Of a DNA stretch of 5,701 bases, positions 1 to 5,069 are shown piece after piece. The stretch comes from a bacterium (lineage in GTDB: Bacteria > Sumerlaeota > Sumerlaeia > MVZB01). The stretch lies in contig JAMCWS010000406.1 of assembly GCA_023480605.1 (NCBI GenBank), forward strand, positions 1-5,701. The letters are read 5' to 3'. The position numbers were made by a program, and so were the translations under genes. A model generated the notes under the pieces. The model searched no databases and was not told the origin of the DNA. It worked only from the letters and a program-made list of their open reading frames with translations. How positions within the stretch are numbered: the stretch's first letter is position 1; each line of letters starts with the position of its first letter.

Positions 1-210
1 GGGTGTTGGAGTTGGCGTCGGTGTCGGCGTCGGCGTCGGCGTCGGTGTCGGTGTCGGCGTTGGTGTGGGCGTGGGTGTGGGCGTGGGCGTGGGCGTGGGT
101 GTGGGAGTTGGCGTCGGTGTCGGCGTTGGTGTAGGCGTGGGTGTGGGAGTTGGCGTGGGCGTGGGTGTGGGTGTGGGTGTCGGCGTGGGAGTTGGCGTCG
201 GTGTCGGCGT
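1..210 (-). repeat. Degenerate hexanucleotide tandem repeat encoding (Thr-Pro)35
   Basis: Thirty-five consecutive six-base units each encode Thr-Pro on the minus strand. The third codon positions vary (ACG/ACA/ACT/ACC with CCG/CCC/CCA), but no dipeptide is broken. On the plus strand the units are GGCGT-, GGTGT- and GGGCGT-like, including seven GGG tracts spaced three bases apart between 67 and 105 and four more between 157 and 177. The array continues past the left edge. Confidence 0.95.
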
Positions 211-540
211 TACCGGGAATGATGCCGGATCCGACGGATTGGTGCTGGCGAGGATCTCGGCCAGATTATCGAAGCCGTCGATATCCGGATCGAGCGTTTC
301 GATCGCCAGGAAACGGTCATCCACGGTGCCGGACGCGTCCCTGAATTCCGCGCCATACAGGGTAAACTGCGACGTGTTGAAATTGGGATGGCACAACGTG
401 CAACTCAACGTGGTTCCCAGCGTCGAAGTCGGGTAGCGGGAATCAAATGCCGCGAGAAACTCCGGGCGCGCGTAAGCCGAGTCGGCGGCCAGCACACCTA
501 GCGCCATAGCGAAAAACAAAAAACGATATCGCGAATACAT
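1..540 (-). CDS. Secreted CxxCH (c-type haem) protein with calcium-loop motif and Thr-Pro tail, 3' end outside window
   Basis: Reading down from ATG at 538-540, the frame is open to the window edge (180 residues, no stop), so the C-terminus is missing. Residues 1-24 form a Sec signal peptide: basic start (MYSRYR), hydrophobic core, and likely cleavage after AYA-24. The exported part carries one CTLCH motif (Cys47, Cys50, His51), the covalent haem c signature. It is followed by DPDIDGFDNLAEI at 84-96, a DxDxDG..N..E loop like those of thrombospondin type-3, dockerin or EF-hand calcium sites. From Thr111 onward the protein is only Thr-Pro, 35 dipeptides within the window, probably a stiff linker to a surface or C-terminal domain. 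A GGAGG Shine-Dalgarno lies 6 nt before the start. It is probably a periplasmic or surface mono-haem cytochrome-like protein. An axial sixth ligand is not identifiable and the redox partner is unknown. The CxxCH could also be structural, so haem binding is an inference. Confidence 0.85.
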   Translation of the reverse strand, partial: MYSRYRFLFFAMALGVLAADSAYARPEFLAAFDSRYPTSTLGTTLSCTLCHPNFNTSQFTLYGAEFRDASGTVDDRFLAIETLDPDIDGFDNLAEILASTNPSDPASFPVTPTPTPTPTPTPTPTPTPTPTPTPTPTPTPTPTPTPTPTPTPTPTPTPTPTPTPTPTPTPTPTPTPTPTP

Positions 541-543
541 GGC

Positions 544-562
544 AATCCTCCCCCCAAGGATT
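544..562 (-). promoter_or_regulatory. Ribosome-binding site of the CxxCH gene inside a small hairpin
   Basis: On the minus strand AATCCT (562-557) and AGGATT (549-544) form a perfect 6-bp stem around a TGGGGGG loop. The Shine-Dalgarno GGAGG occupies 551-547, so three of its five bases are in the stem and two in the loop. The ATG follows six bases later. The Shine-Dalgarno call is firm and fixes the start. A role of the hairpin in translation control is only inferred. Confidence 0.6.
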
Positions 563-665
563 CGCCGGCCCGAAAGGTCAGCCTGGTTGCAATTTGGTTC
601 GGGATATTTAGGACCGCAATACCCCAATATCTAAAAGTATGAGACGATTTTCGGGAACAATCAAT

Positions 666-686
666 AAAAAAAACCGCCCCCGGGCG
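666..686 (-). terminator. Possible short intrinsic terminator (minus strand)
   Basis: Read on the minus strand, CGCC (686-683), a four-base loop and GGCG (678-675) are followed by two bases and eight consecutive T residues (673-666). The stem is short, and the site lies about 640 bp after the nearest upstream stop codon and 126 bp before the CxxCH gene. It could insulate that gene or attenuate its leader. It could also be chance. Confidence 0.3.
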
Positions 687-748
687 TATTCCGGATTTGA
701 TCGAGCGCGTGACCGGGATTCGCATAAAAGGAAACAGGGGGACGGATC

Positions 749-833
749 GGAGACAAGGAGACCTGGTTCCTCCGGCGGGCAGGTGGCTATCGATATGCCG
801 TGTGATTTGTATGGTCTCCGTCTCCTCGTCTCC
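749..833. repeat. Inverted repeat made of GGAGACAAGGAGAC-type units
   Basis: GGAGACAAGGAGAC (749-762) is matched in inverted orientation by GTCTCCTCGTCTCC (820-833), 13 of 14 bases, with 57 bp between. Both arms are internally periodic with 8-9 base units, and weaker copies extend outward (GGGGGACGG near 737; TCTTCTTGTCTC near 840-850). Its layout matches the element at 3743-3843. Confidence 0.6.
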
Positions 834-989
834 ATGAGTCTTCTTGTCTCTTTACTCCGTCGGGAACGCGCCATTGTCGATTGCCTGCAGACAACGGTGA
901 GATGCGCCCACCGCCACCCCGCGCCCCCCCGGAGGGGTCATGATCTACCTGCACTTGCCCTTGGAATACAAGCTTCAGTTTGGCATTCG

Positions 990-1150
990 TCTCGCAAAGA
1001 CGCAAAGGCGCGAAGATGAAAGATCAATCACATCTCTCCGCATCGTCGGTGATCACGAACGAATCTCCGTGATTCCCGTAATGCGTTGAGTCTGGAATTA
1101 TACACACCGAGGCACATCGCGGCTCCGCCGCGTTAAGTCTTTGTGTGAGA
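990..1150. repeat. GCAAAGAC-type short-period repeat with degenerate inverted partner
   Basis: TCTCGCAAAGACGCAAAGG starts at 990 and contains two GCAAAG units nine bases apart, then GCGCGAAG. A degenerate inverted partner lies at 1137-1150, where GTCTTTG complements CAAAGAC (995-1001) and GAGA complements TCTC (990-993). From memory, CGCAAAGACGCAAAGG-type strings recur between genes in many environmental bacterial genomes. Copy number in this genome cannot be seen. Confidence 0.5.
1118..1132. other. Perfect GC-rich stem-loop CGCGGC-TCC-GCCGCG
   Basis: Six perfectly paired G/C bases surround a three-base loop. No T run follows on either strand, so it is not a classical terminator. It sits between the two arms of the GCAAAGAC-type element. 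Confidence 0.4.
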
Positions 1151-1280
1151 AACGGCTATGTTCCGCCCCGAAGGATCGAGGGGGCGATGTGCGCGCCGCG
1201 AGATCGCCACGATGCGAGTATGTGTGTAAGACGTACGCCGGATGCCCGCGATCGCGAACGTAATTAATGCGGACGGTTTC

Positions 1281-1307
1281 GATTACGATCACGATCACGA
1301 TCACGAG
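1281..1307. repeat. GATCAC hexanucleotide tandem repeat
   Basis: One GATTAC unit, three exact GATCAC units and a partial GAG unit lie in a row, just after the end of the acetyltransferase gene (stop codon 1324-1326). It is outside any supported coding frame and is a simple-sequence tract. Confidence 0.7.
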
Positions 1308-1323
1308 AGCGGCCAGAGATGAT

Positions 1324-1680
1324 TCAGCCCGTTTCGATTTCCGAGCGGAAAGGGATACGGCCGTGGAGGAGGCGGTCGCTGGCGGCGTTCATCGCCGGAC
1401 TGCCGCCTTCGAGCAGGCCGAGGGCGCGTGCCTGGCCGGCTCGCAGGGCGCCGGCGAACAGGCGGCTGAAAACGTGGATGGGGCAGCGCAATGCATCGGC
1501 GTGCGCCGCCTGCTCGATCGCGAAGTGCACCCAGGCGTCGCCACCGGAATCGGAATTGGCGATTGCAACGCGGCCGTCGGTGCGGCGCTCCTGCTTCTCC
1601 AGCAGCAGCCGGTTCGCCTCGAGCAGCGGCGTCAGCTTCCCGGTGTCGATCCACCAGCCCGTCAGCAGCTCGCAGCGCAC
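1324..1680 (-). pseudogene. Out-of-frame C-terminal (SCP2-like) part of the Eis-like acetyltransferase
   Basis: This frame has no start of its own that makes sense. It begins to look like protein exactly where the upstream acetyltransferase frame fails. From 1680 it reads VRCELLTGWWIDTGKL and continues for 118 residues to a TGA at 1326-1324. The section around SDSGGDAWVHFAI and FSRLFAGALRAGQA, ending near RIPFRSEIETG, resembles the sterol-carrier-like C-terminal domain of Eis-family acetyltransferases. Adding one G to the GGG run at 1682-1680 joins it to the upstream frame and gives 403 residues, close to the roughly 400 usual for Eis. In M. tuberculosis Eis the C-terminal carboxylate takes part in catalysis, so loss of this part would matter. 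It is either a recent mutation or a missing base in the assembly. Confidence 0.75.
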
Positions 1681-2534
1681 CCGGTGTCCATGGGCACGCG
1701 GTCGGGGAACAGATCGGGCAGCAGGGAGTCGGCCGGCAGGATGAGATGGACCGCCGTGGCGCCGGGCAGGCGCCCCAGCGCCCGCGTCAGGGCGGCAAGC
1801 ACGCGCGGCGCGGCGGCCCACGACTCGATCGCCCGGATGGTCAACCCTTGGCTCTGGGGATTGGGCTGGAGGCGATAAATCGTGTAACCCTCGATCTCGC
1901 CGGCCGACGCGGCGCCAGCGCTCCCGCCCAGGTGAACCAGACATCGCTCGGGAAAATCGTTCCGGGCGTAATTACCCGTCCACCAGGCCTCGTCGCGCAC
2001 GCTGGTGGCGTTGTAGGCCGTGGCCAGCGAGGCGTGCAGACGGTTAAGAGCGGGGATGTCGTCACGCGTGGCCGGACGCACCTCGCCTTCAGCGACGGGC
2101 AGTCGTTCGAGCATTTCGGGCCAGGGACGCGCGATCAGGTCGCCCACGGTCTGTTCCCAACCGAACTTGCGGTAGAAGGCGAACGAGAAAGGCCAAAGGG
2201 GGCTGACGCAGAAACCCCGCTCGCGCAGGTGGCGCACCGTGCCCACCATCAGCGCGCCGGCGTAGCCTTTCTTCTGTTCGGTGGGCAAGGTGGCCACGCC
2301 GCCCACCGAGGCGGCGGGCACCCGTCCCTTGCCCCACCACAACGGGCGATCGACCAGCGAGAGGCAGCAGACCAGCCGACCCTCGGGAGTCTCGCCCACC
2401 AGCGTTTCCTCGCCGGCGTAGGCGTCGAGGAAGTTCTGCCGGAAAGCGCGCGTGCCGATTCGGCGCGCCTCATCGAGCTCGTCGGGGCGCATCGGGCGCA
2501 CCTTTAAGTCGGGATTCCAGAGGACATCGGCCAT
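1662..2534 (-). CDS. Eis-like GNAT N-acetyltransferase, N-terminal 290 residues before a frameshift
   Basis: As written, the frame starts at ATG 2534 and stops at 1662, giving 290 residues, of which the last five (CAASC) follow the probable frameshift at codon 285-286. Residues about 1-130 form a GNAT domain. The acetyl-CoA loop is Q87-K-K-G90-Y-A92 after a beta strand reading VGGVATLP, and SPLWPFSFAFYRKFGW (111-126) places Tyr121 where Eis has its general-acid tyrosine. Residues about 150-285 resemble the second GNAT-like domain of Eis. The third, SCP2-like domain is in another frame downstream. Eis relatives acetylate amines, including aminoglycosides and protein lysines; the substrate here is unknown. 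A GGGAG about nine bases upstream is a moderate ribosome-binding site. The stop of the URO-D-like gene lies 75 bp upstream on the same strand, so the two may share a transcript. The family call is firm; whether the gene is functional is uncertain. Confidence 0.82.
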   Translation of the reverse strand: MADVLWNPDLKVRPMRPDELDEARRIGTRAFRQNFLDAYAGEETLVGETPEGRLVCCLSLVDRPLWWGKGRVPAASVGGVATLPTEQKKGYAGALMVGTVRHLRERGFCVSPLWPFSFAFYRKFGWEQTVGDLIARPWPEMLERLPVAEGEVRPATRDDIPALNRLHASLATAYNATSVRDEAWWTGNYARNDFPERCLVHLGGSAGAASAGEIEGYTIYRLQPNPQSQGLTIRAIESWAAAPRVLAALTRALGRLPGATAVHLILPADSLLPDLFPDRVPMDTGCAASC

Positions 2535-2592
2535 GGGGATACGCTCCCGGAGAGAAGTGGGGATCGGCTTTTGCGGAAATACTCGGCGGCCA

Positions 2593-2606
2593 GGCCGGCG
2601 CCGGCC
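2593..2606. other. GC-rich perfect palindrome after the 2610-3686 gene
   Basis: GGCCGGCGCCGGCC is a 14-bp perfect palindrome starting three bases after the TGA of the HSDG-type URO-D-like gene. No T run follows on the minus strand, so termination is unlikely to be of the intrinsic type. It could be a pause or 3'-end structure, or only a result of high GC content. Confidence 0.35.
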
Positions 2607-2609
2607 GCG

Positions 2610-3686
2610 TCACCGATTCAAAATGGCTCCGTACATTGCCCGGATGTTGGCCAGCGGAACGTCCGGATTGATGGTATTGGACGTGAAGAGCACGAGGGAA
2701 GCGCGTCCCTTGCAGATGTCGATGGCCCGGCGCACCTTGGCTTCGATTTCCGCGGGGGTGCAGACCGGCAGTTCGGTCGTGACGGCGAGTGAACCAAAGA
2801 TCAGCAGCGGTTCGCCCTCGCGCGTCCGCCGTTCGATGATCTCCACCAGGTGCATGCCGCATTCGGGTTGAAAGCCCTGGAAACCTTGCACGCCGGCATC
2901 GATCAGGAAATCCATCATCGGCCGCACGTTGCCGTCGCTGTGCCATACGGGGCGGCAGCCGGCTTCGAGCAACGGCTCCAATCCGTAGCGTAATTGGGGC
3001 GCGTAGTATTTTTCCATGAAATCGACCGAGATCATCGGTCCGCGCTGGGAACAGATGTCTTCCCCGAGCAGGATGGCGCCGGGATGCATCCCCTCCCGGA
3101 CCGCCCTGCCGATCAGCCGCCCCTGGCAGCGGCCGATGGCGCCGCCGATTTCGAGCAGCTTCCGCGCCCGGTCGGGATACATGGCGACAATCATGAAGAA
3201 ATTTTCGTAGCCGTATTTGCCGTACCAGGAGATCCGGGCGCCGGCCGACCAGTTGGCCGGCATCCAGACCATGTCGCCGCAGCGGGCCTGCATCTCGCGC
3301 CGGGTCTGGATGAAGGTGGCGTAGTTCGCCTCGAAATCGAAGTCGTTTTCGATCTTCTCGGGGGAGGGCATGGCGTCGATGTCGGTGACGGCCTGCTCCA
3401 GGCTCATGCCCGTGTCGGTGCGCAGGTAGGTGTTGTGATCGATCCCCCGGTAGCCGCCACGCTCCTTGGGCACGAACAATCCGAGCAGGCCATCCATGCC
3501 GAGGGCCCGGTAGGCCGCCAGGCTCACCCCCTGCGGATCGTCCCAGTATTGGGTTTCGTCGGCGCCGGTGATTTCCATGATCGTCTCCGGGCAGGCGATC
3601 CATCCCCCCAGAATGGGCGTCCGGTCAGGCGGCCGCAACGCGAAGGCGGCGTCGAGTCGCTCTTTCGATGTCATGACGGCGTCCAT
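2610..3686 (-). CDS. URO-D/MtaA-superfamily protein lacking the metal-site cysteines (HSDG type)
   Basis: 358 residues, the full length for the family. The N-terminus (SKERLDAAFALRPPDRTP, 7-24) is the usual opening helix and DR-x-P turn of the uroporphyrinogen-decarboxylase fold. The middle has GEDICSQRGPMIS (208-220), matching GEDLGTQHGPIIS in the neighbour at 3925-5010. The HemE motif RQAGR is absent, so this is not haem biosynthesis. The key site is H249-S-D-G-N, where methyltransferase relatives have H-x-C-G. The C-terminal cysteine position reads FTSNTINPDVP (334-344), with no Cys. Two of three zinc ligands are therefore lost; Asp251 could replace one, or the protein may use another chemistry. 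I recall HSDG-type members as a recurrent, mostly uncharacterised subgroup. The start at 3686 has only a weak GAG upstream; Met5 (3674) has none. The gene is preceded by an operator-like inverted repeat and followed 75 bp later by the acetyltransferase. The substrate is unknown. Confidence 0.88.
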   Translation of the reverse strand: MDAVMTSKERLDAAFALRPPDRTPILGGWIACPETIMEITGADETQYWDDPQGVSLAAYRALGMDGLLGLFVPKERGGYRGIDHNTYLRTDTGMSLEQAVTDIDAMPSPEKIENDFDFEANYATFIQTRREMQARCGDMVWMPANWSAGARISWYGKYGYENFFMIVAMYPDRARKLLEIGGAIGRCQGRLIGRAVREGMHPGAILLGEDICSQRGPMISVDFMEKYYAPQLRYGLEPLLEAGCRPVWHSDGNVRPMMDFLIDAGVQGFQGFQPECGMHLVEIIERRTREGEPLLIFGSLAVTTELPVCTPAEIEAKVRRAIDICKGRASLVLFTSNTINPDVPLANIRAMYGAILNR

Positions 3687-3694
3687 GGTTTGAT

Positions 3695-3717
3695 TCTCAT
3701 GTCAAATCATAATGAGA
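3695..3717 (-). promoter_or_regulatory. Operator-like inverted repeat over a possible -10 box
   Basis: On the minus strand TCTCAT (3717-3712) and ATGAGA (3700-3695) are perfect inverted copies separated by 11 bp. They occupy about -31 to -9 relative to the start codon at 3686. A TATGAT hexamer (3711-3706) lies inside the spacer and could be a -10 element. No good -35 is found at 16-18 bp. The position suits a repressor site, but the evidence is the sequence layout alone. Confidence 0.3.
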
Positions 3718-3742
3718 TGGTTTTATCAATCGTCCGTTTTTT

Positions 3743-3843
3743 GACAGGATCACAGGATCGACAGGATGGAACTCAGGAAACGATGAAAGCCTGATGACGT
3801 CGCGATCGCTCATATCAATCCTGCTGATCCTGTACATCCTGTC
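3743..3843. repeat. Long inverted repeat built from three ACAGGAT units per arm
   Basis: The left arm has ACAGGAT at 3744, 3752 and 3761. The right arm has its complement ATCCTG(T/C) at 3818, 3827 and 3836, spaced nine bases apart. The outer eight bases GACAGGAT (3743-3750) pair perfectly with 3836-3843, and in total about 24 of 28 positions can pair. The loop of about 45 bases holds a further 5-bp stem, TCAGG (3773-3777) with CCTGA (3790-3794), and a GCGATCGC palindrome at 3802-3809. From memory, ACAGGATnnACAGGAT strings recur between genes in many unrelated environmental bacteria. No gene lies inside it, so it is a hairpin-forming intergenic element rather than an insertion sequence. Confidence 0.75.
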
Positions 3844-3874
3844 GATTTTTTTCGTCATGTGGTATCGCGCAATT

Positions 3875-3911
3875 GGGCCGGTGCGTGACGGCACTTGCCG
3901 CGCACGGGCCC
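3875..3911 (-). terminator. Strong stem-loop just after the stop codon of the 3925-5010 gene
   Basis: GGGCC (3875-3879), GTGCG (3881-3885) and CGGC (3889-3892) pair with GGCCC (3907-3911), CGCAC (3901-3905) and GCCG (3897-3900). That makes 14 base pairs with one G-G mismatch, a three-base bulge and an ACTT loop. On the minus strand it begins 13 bases after the stop codon, a typical place for termination or 3'-end protection. No T run follows, so it is not a textbook intrinsic terminator. Confidence 0.45.
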
Positions 3912-3924
3912 ATCCCCGCGCCGA

Positions 3925-5010
3925 TCAGGAATAAACTCCATCGCGGCGGGCGGTTTCAAACATCGCCACCACGTTTTCCGTCGGCGAGTTGTCCTGCAGC
4001 GCATGGGTCGGGGCGAAACAATAGCCGCCGCCGGGCATCATGATCTCCAGTGTGCGGCGACAATCAACGATCGTGTCATGAACCGTGCCGAACGCCACCG
4101 GTCCGGCGGTGCTGATGCAGCCATGAAAAGCGAGCCGCCCGCCAAAGGTCCGCTTGAGGTATTCGGGCGACATGTCGCGCGCCTCGGGCTGAAGCGTGTC
4201 GACGGCCTTGAGGCCCATCTTGATGTATTCCTCATACGTCCAACTGCTCGAACCGCAGGTGTGGAGCATGACGGGCAGGCCCCACTCCCGGGCCAGGTTC
4301 AGGAAACGCTGGTGACGCGGCTTGATGTGGCGCTGGAAGATGTCCATGCTGATGATCGGCCCGTGCTGGGTGCCCAGGTCTTCGCCCATCCACATGAAGT
4401 CGATCCGTCCGCCGGCCGCTTCCAGCGTGCGCCGCGCCACTTCGTATTGATAATCGAGGATGCGATCAATCATGAGCATACCGGCGGCGTTGTCGGTGAT
4501 CAGGTCGATGAAGGCCTGCTCCATATTGCGCAGGAAGCCGGCGGTGTTGATGATGCAGCCCAGGCCGGGATTGCCCACATGCAGGGCGTAACGGTCGTGG
4601 CGGCGGCATTGCGCGGCGATGGCGTCGTAATCGTGCTGGTCGGGCGTGGGCATCGGCCAGGCGGCGATGGCCTCCTCGTCGGCGTCGCGCAGGGGGAAAT
4701 CGCAGAAGTCCCAGTAGCCGCCGCTGCCATGTTCGATCCAACGGCGATGGATGCCGAAATTATCGACGATCACGCCGCGCTCGGGGATGTCGGCGTGAAG
4801 CTTGGGTCCGATGTAGGGCGCGCCAATGCCGCGGAAATCGACTCCCAGCGCCTCGCGCAGTCCCTCATGGTCTTCCGGCTTGAGACCGTAATGCTCCTTG
4901 AGTCGGCGGTCGATGCCGGCGTTGGCTTCGTAGTTAATCGGGACGCGGTCGGGCACCTGGGAAGCCAGGGCCGTCACAACCCGCTCGCGCGGGGTCATGG
5001 GCTTGGGCAT
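3925..5010 (-). CDS. URO-D/MtaA-superfamily probable corrinoid-type methyltransferase
   Basis: 361 residues. MTPRERVVTALASQVPDRVPI (5-25) is the family opening helix and DR-x-P turn. RQAGR is absent, which excludes true uroporphyrinogen decarboxylase. The probable zinc site is H250-T-C252-G plus C331 in GGGYCFAPTHALQ (327-339), matching the His-x-Cys...Cys pattern of MtaA/MtbA and CmuA-type methyltransferases. GEDLGTQHGPIIS (209-221) is a shared mid-protein motif. Such proteins usually transfer a methyl group between a corrinoid protein and a thiol or pterin; the substrate and partner here are unknown. It is soluble, with no signal peptide. The ATG at 5010 was chosen over the in-frame GTG at 5025 because GGAGAG lies seven bases before the ATG and would be inside the coding region otherwise. 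It lies 59 bp after another family member with no terminator between them, so co-transcription is likely, and is followed by a stem-loop. Confidence 0.9.
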   Translation of the reverse strand: MPKPMTPRERVVTALASQVPDRVPINYEANAGIDRRLKEHYGLKPEDHEGLREALGVDFRGIGAPYIGPKLHADIPERGVIVDNFGIHRRWIEHGSGGYWDFCDFPLRDADEEAIAAWPMPTPDQHDYDAIAAQCRRHDRYALHVGNPGLGCIINTAGFLRNMEQAFIDLITDNAAGMLMIDRILDYQYEVARRTLEAAGGRIDFMWMGEDLGTQHGPIISMDIFQRHIKPRHQRFLNLAREWGLPVMLHTCGSSSWTYEEYIKMGLKAVDTLQPEARDMSPEYLKRTFGGRLAFHGCISTAGPVAFGTVHDTIVDCRRTLEIMMPGGGYCFAPTHALQDNSPTENVVAMFETARRDGVYS

Positions 5011-5017
5011 GGGGAGT

Positions 5018-5023
5018 CTCTCC
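5018..5023 (-). promoter_or_regulatory. Ribosome-binding site GGAGAG that decides the start at 5010
   Basis: GGAGAG lies seven bases before ATG 5010. The alternative GTG start at 5025 overlaps this site and has no comparable purine-rich sequence before it. Confidence 0.7.
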
Positions 5024-5069
5024 ACCCGTGGCGTTGGGGCGCGGAATGCGTGGACCCATTCAGGGGCGT

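Larger units (their letters stand above)
541..1323. other. Non-coding, repeat-rich intergenic region (about 780 bp)
   Basis: No convincing gene is present: the open frames here have repeat-derived or arginine-rich, low-complexity translations and no good ribosome-binding sites. It separates the stop of the acetyltransferase (1324) from the start of the CxxCH gene (540), both on the minus strand, so it should hold the latter's promoter; AT-rich DNA at 596-670 is the likely place, but no convincing -35/-10 pair is visible. It holds three short-period repeat elements (749-833, 990-1150, 1281-1307). There are also stem-loops at 871-898 (CCATTGTC with GACAACGG, one mismatch) and 1118-1132, and a perfect 9-bp inverted repeat GCACATCGC (1112-1120) / GCGATGTGC (1184-1192). 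A CGCGATCGCG palindrome sits at 1247-1256. Confidence 0.7.

Noticed and set aside
65..436. Plus-strand frame beginning with a long Gly-Val repeat
   Set aside because: It is the complement of the Thr-Pro tail. The minus strand has a signal peptide, CxxCH motif and Shine-Dalgarno; the plus frame has none of these and no homology-like content after the repeat.
639..1019. 126-residue plus-strand and overlapping minus-strand frames in the intergenic region
   Set aside because: They run through repeat elements and give charged low-complexity translations without ribosome-binding sites or motifs.
1670..1690. Programmed -1 ribosomal frameshift in the acetyltransferase
   Set aside because: No slippery heptamer (X XXY YYZ) is present at the junction; ACC GGG TGC does not fit. 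A lost base in the G run is simpler.
1491..2507. 338-residue plus-strand open frame
   Set aside because: It is antisense to the acetyltransferase, with low-complexity Arg/Ala/Gly-rich translation typical of a shadow frame.
3700..3705. TTGACA on the minus strand as a -35 box
   Set aside because: A -10 at normal spacing would fall on or after the start codon at 3686, leaving no leader.
2994..3794. 266-residue plus-strand open frame
   Set aside because: It is antisense to the 2610-3686 gene and runs on into the non-coding repeat element; there is no ribosome-binding site or recognisable motif.
3743..3843. CRISPR array or insertion-sequence ends
   Set aside because: The units are 7-9 bases with no spacers of constant 30-40 bp length. 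The inverted arms enclose only about 50 bp with no transposase frame and no visible target duplication.
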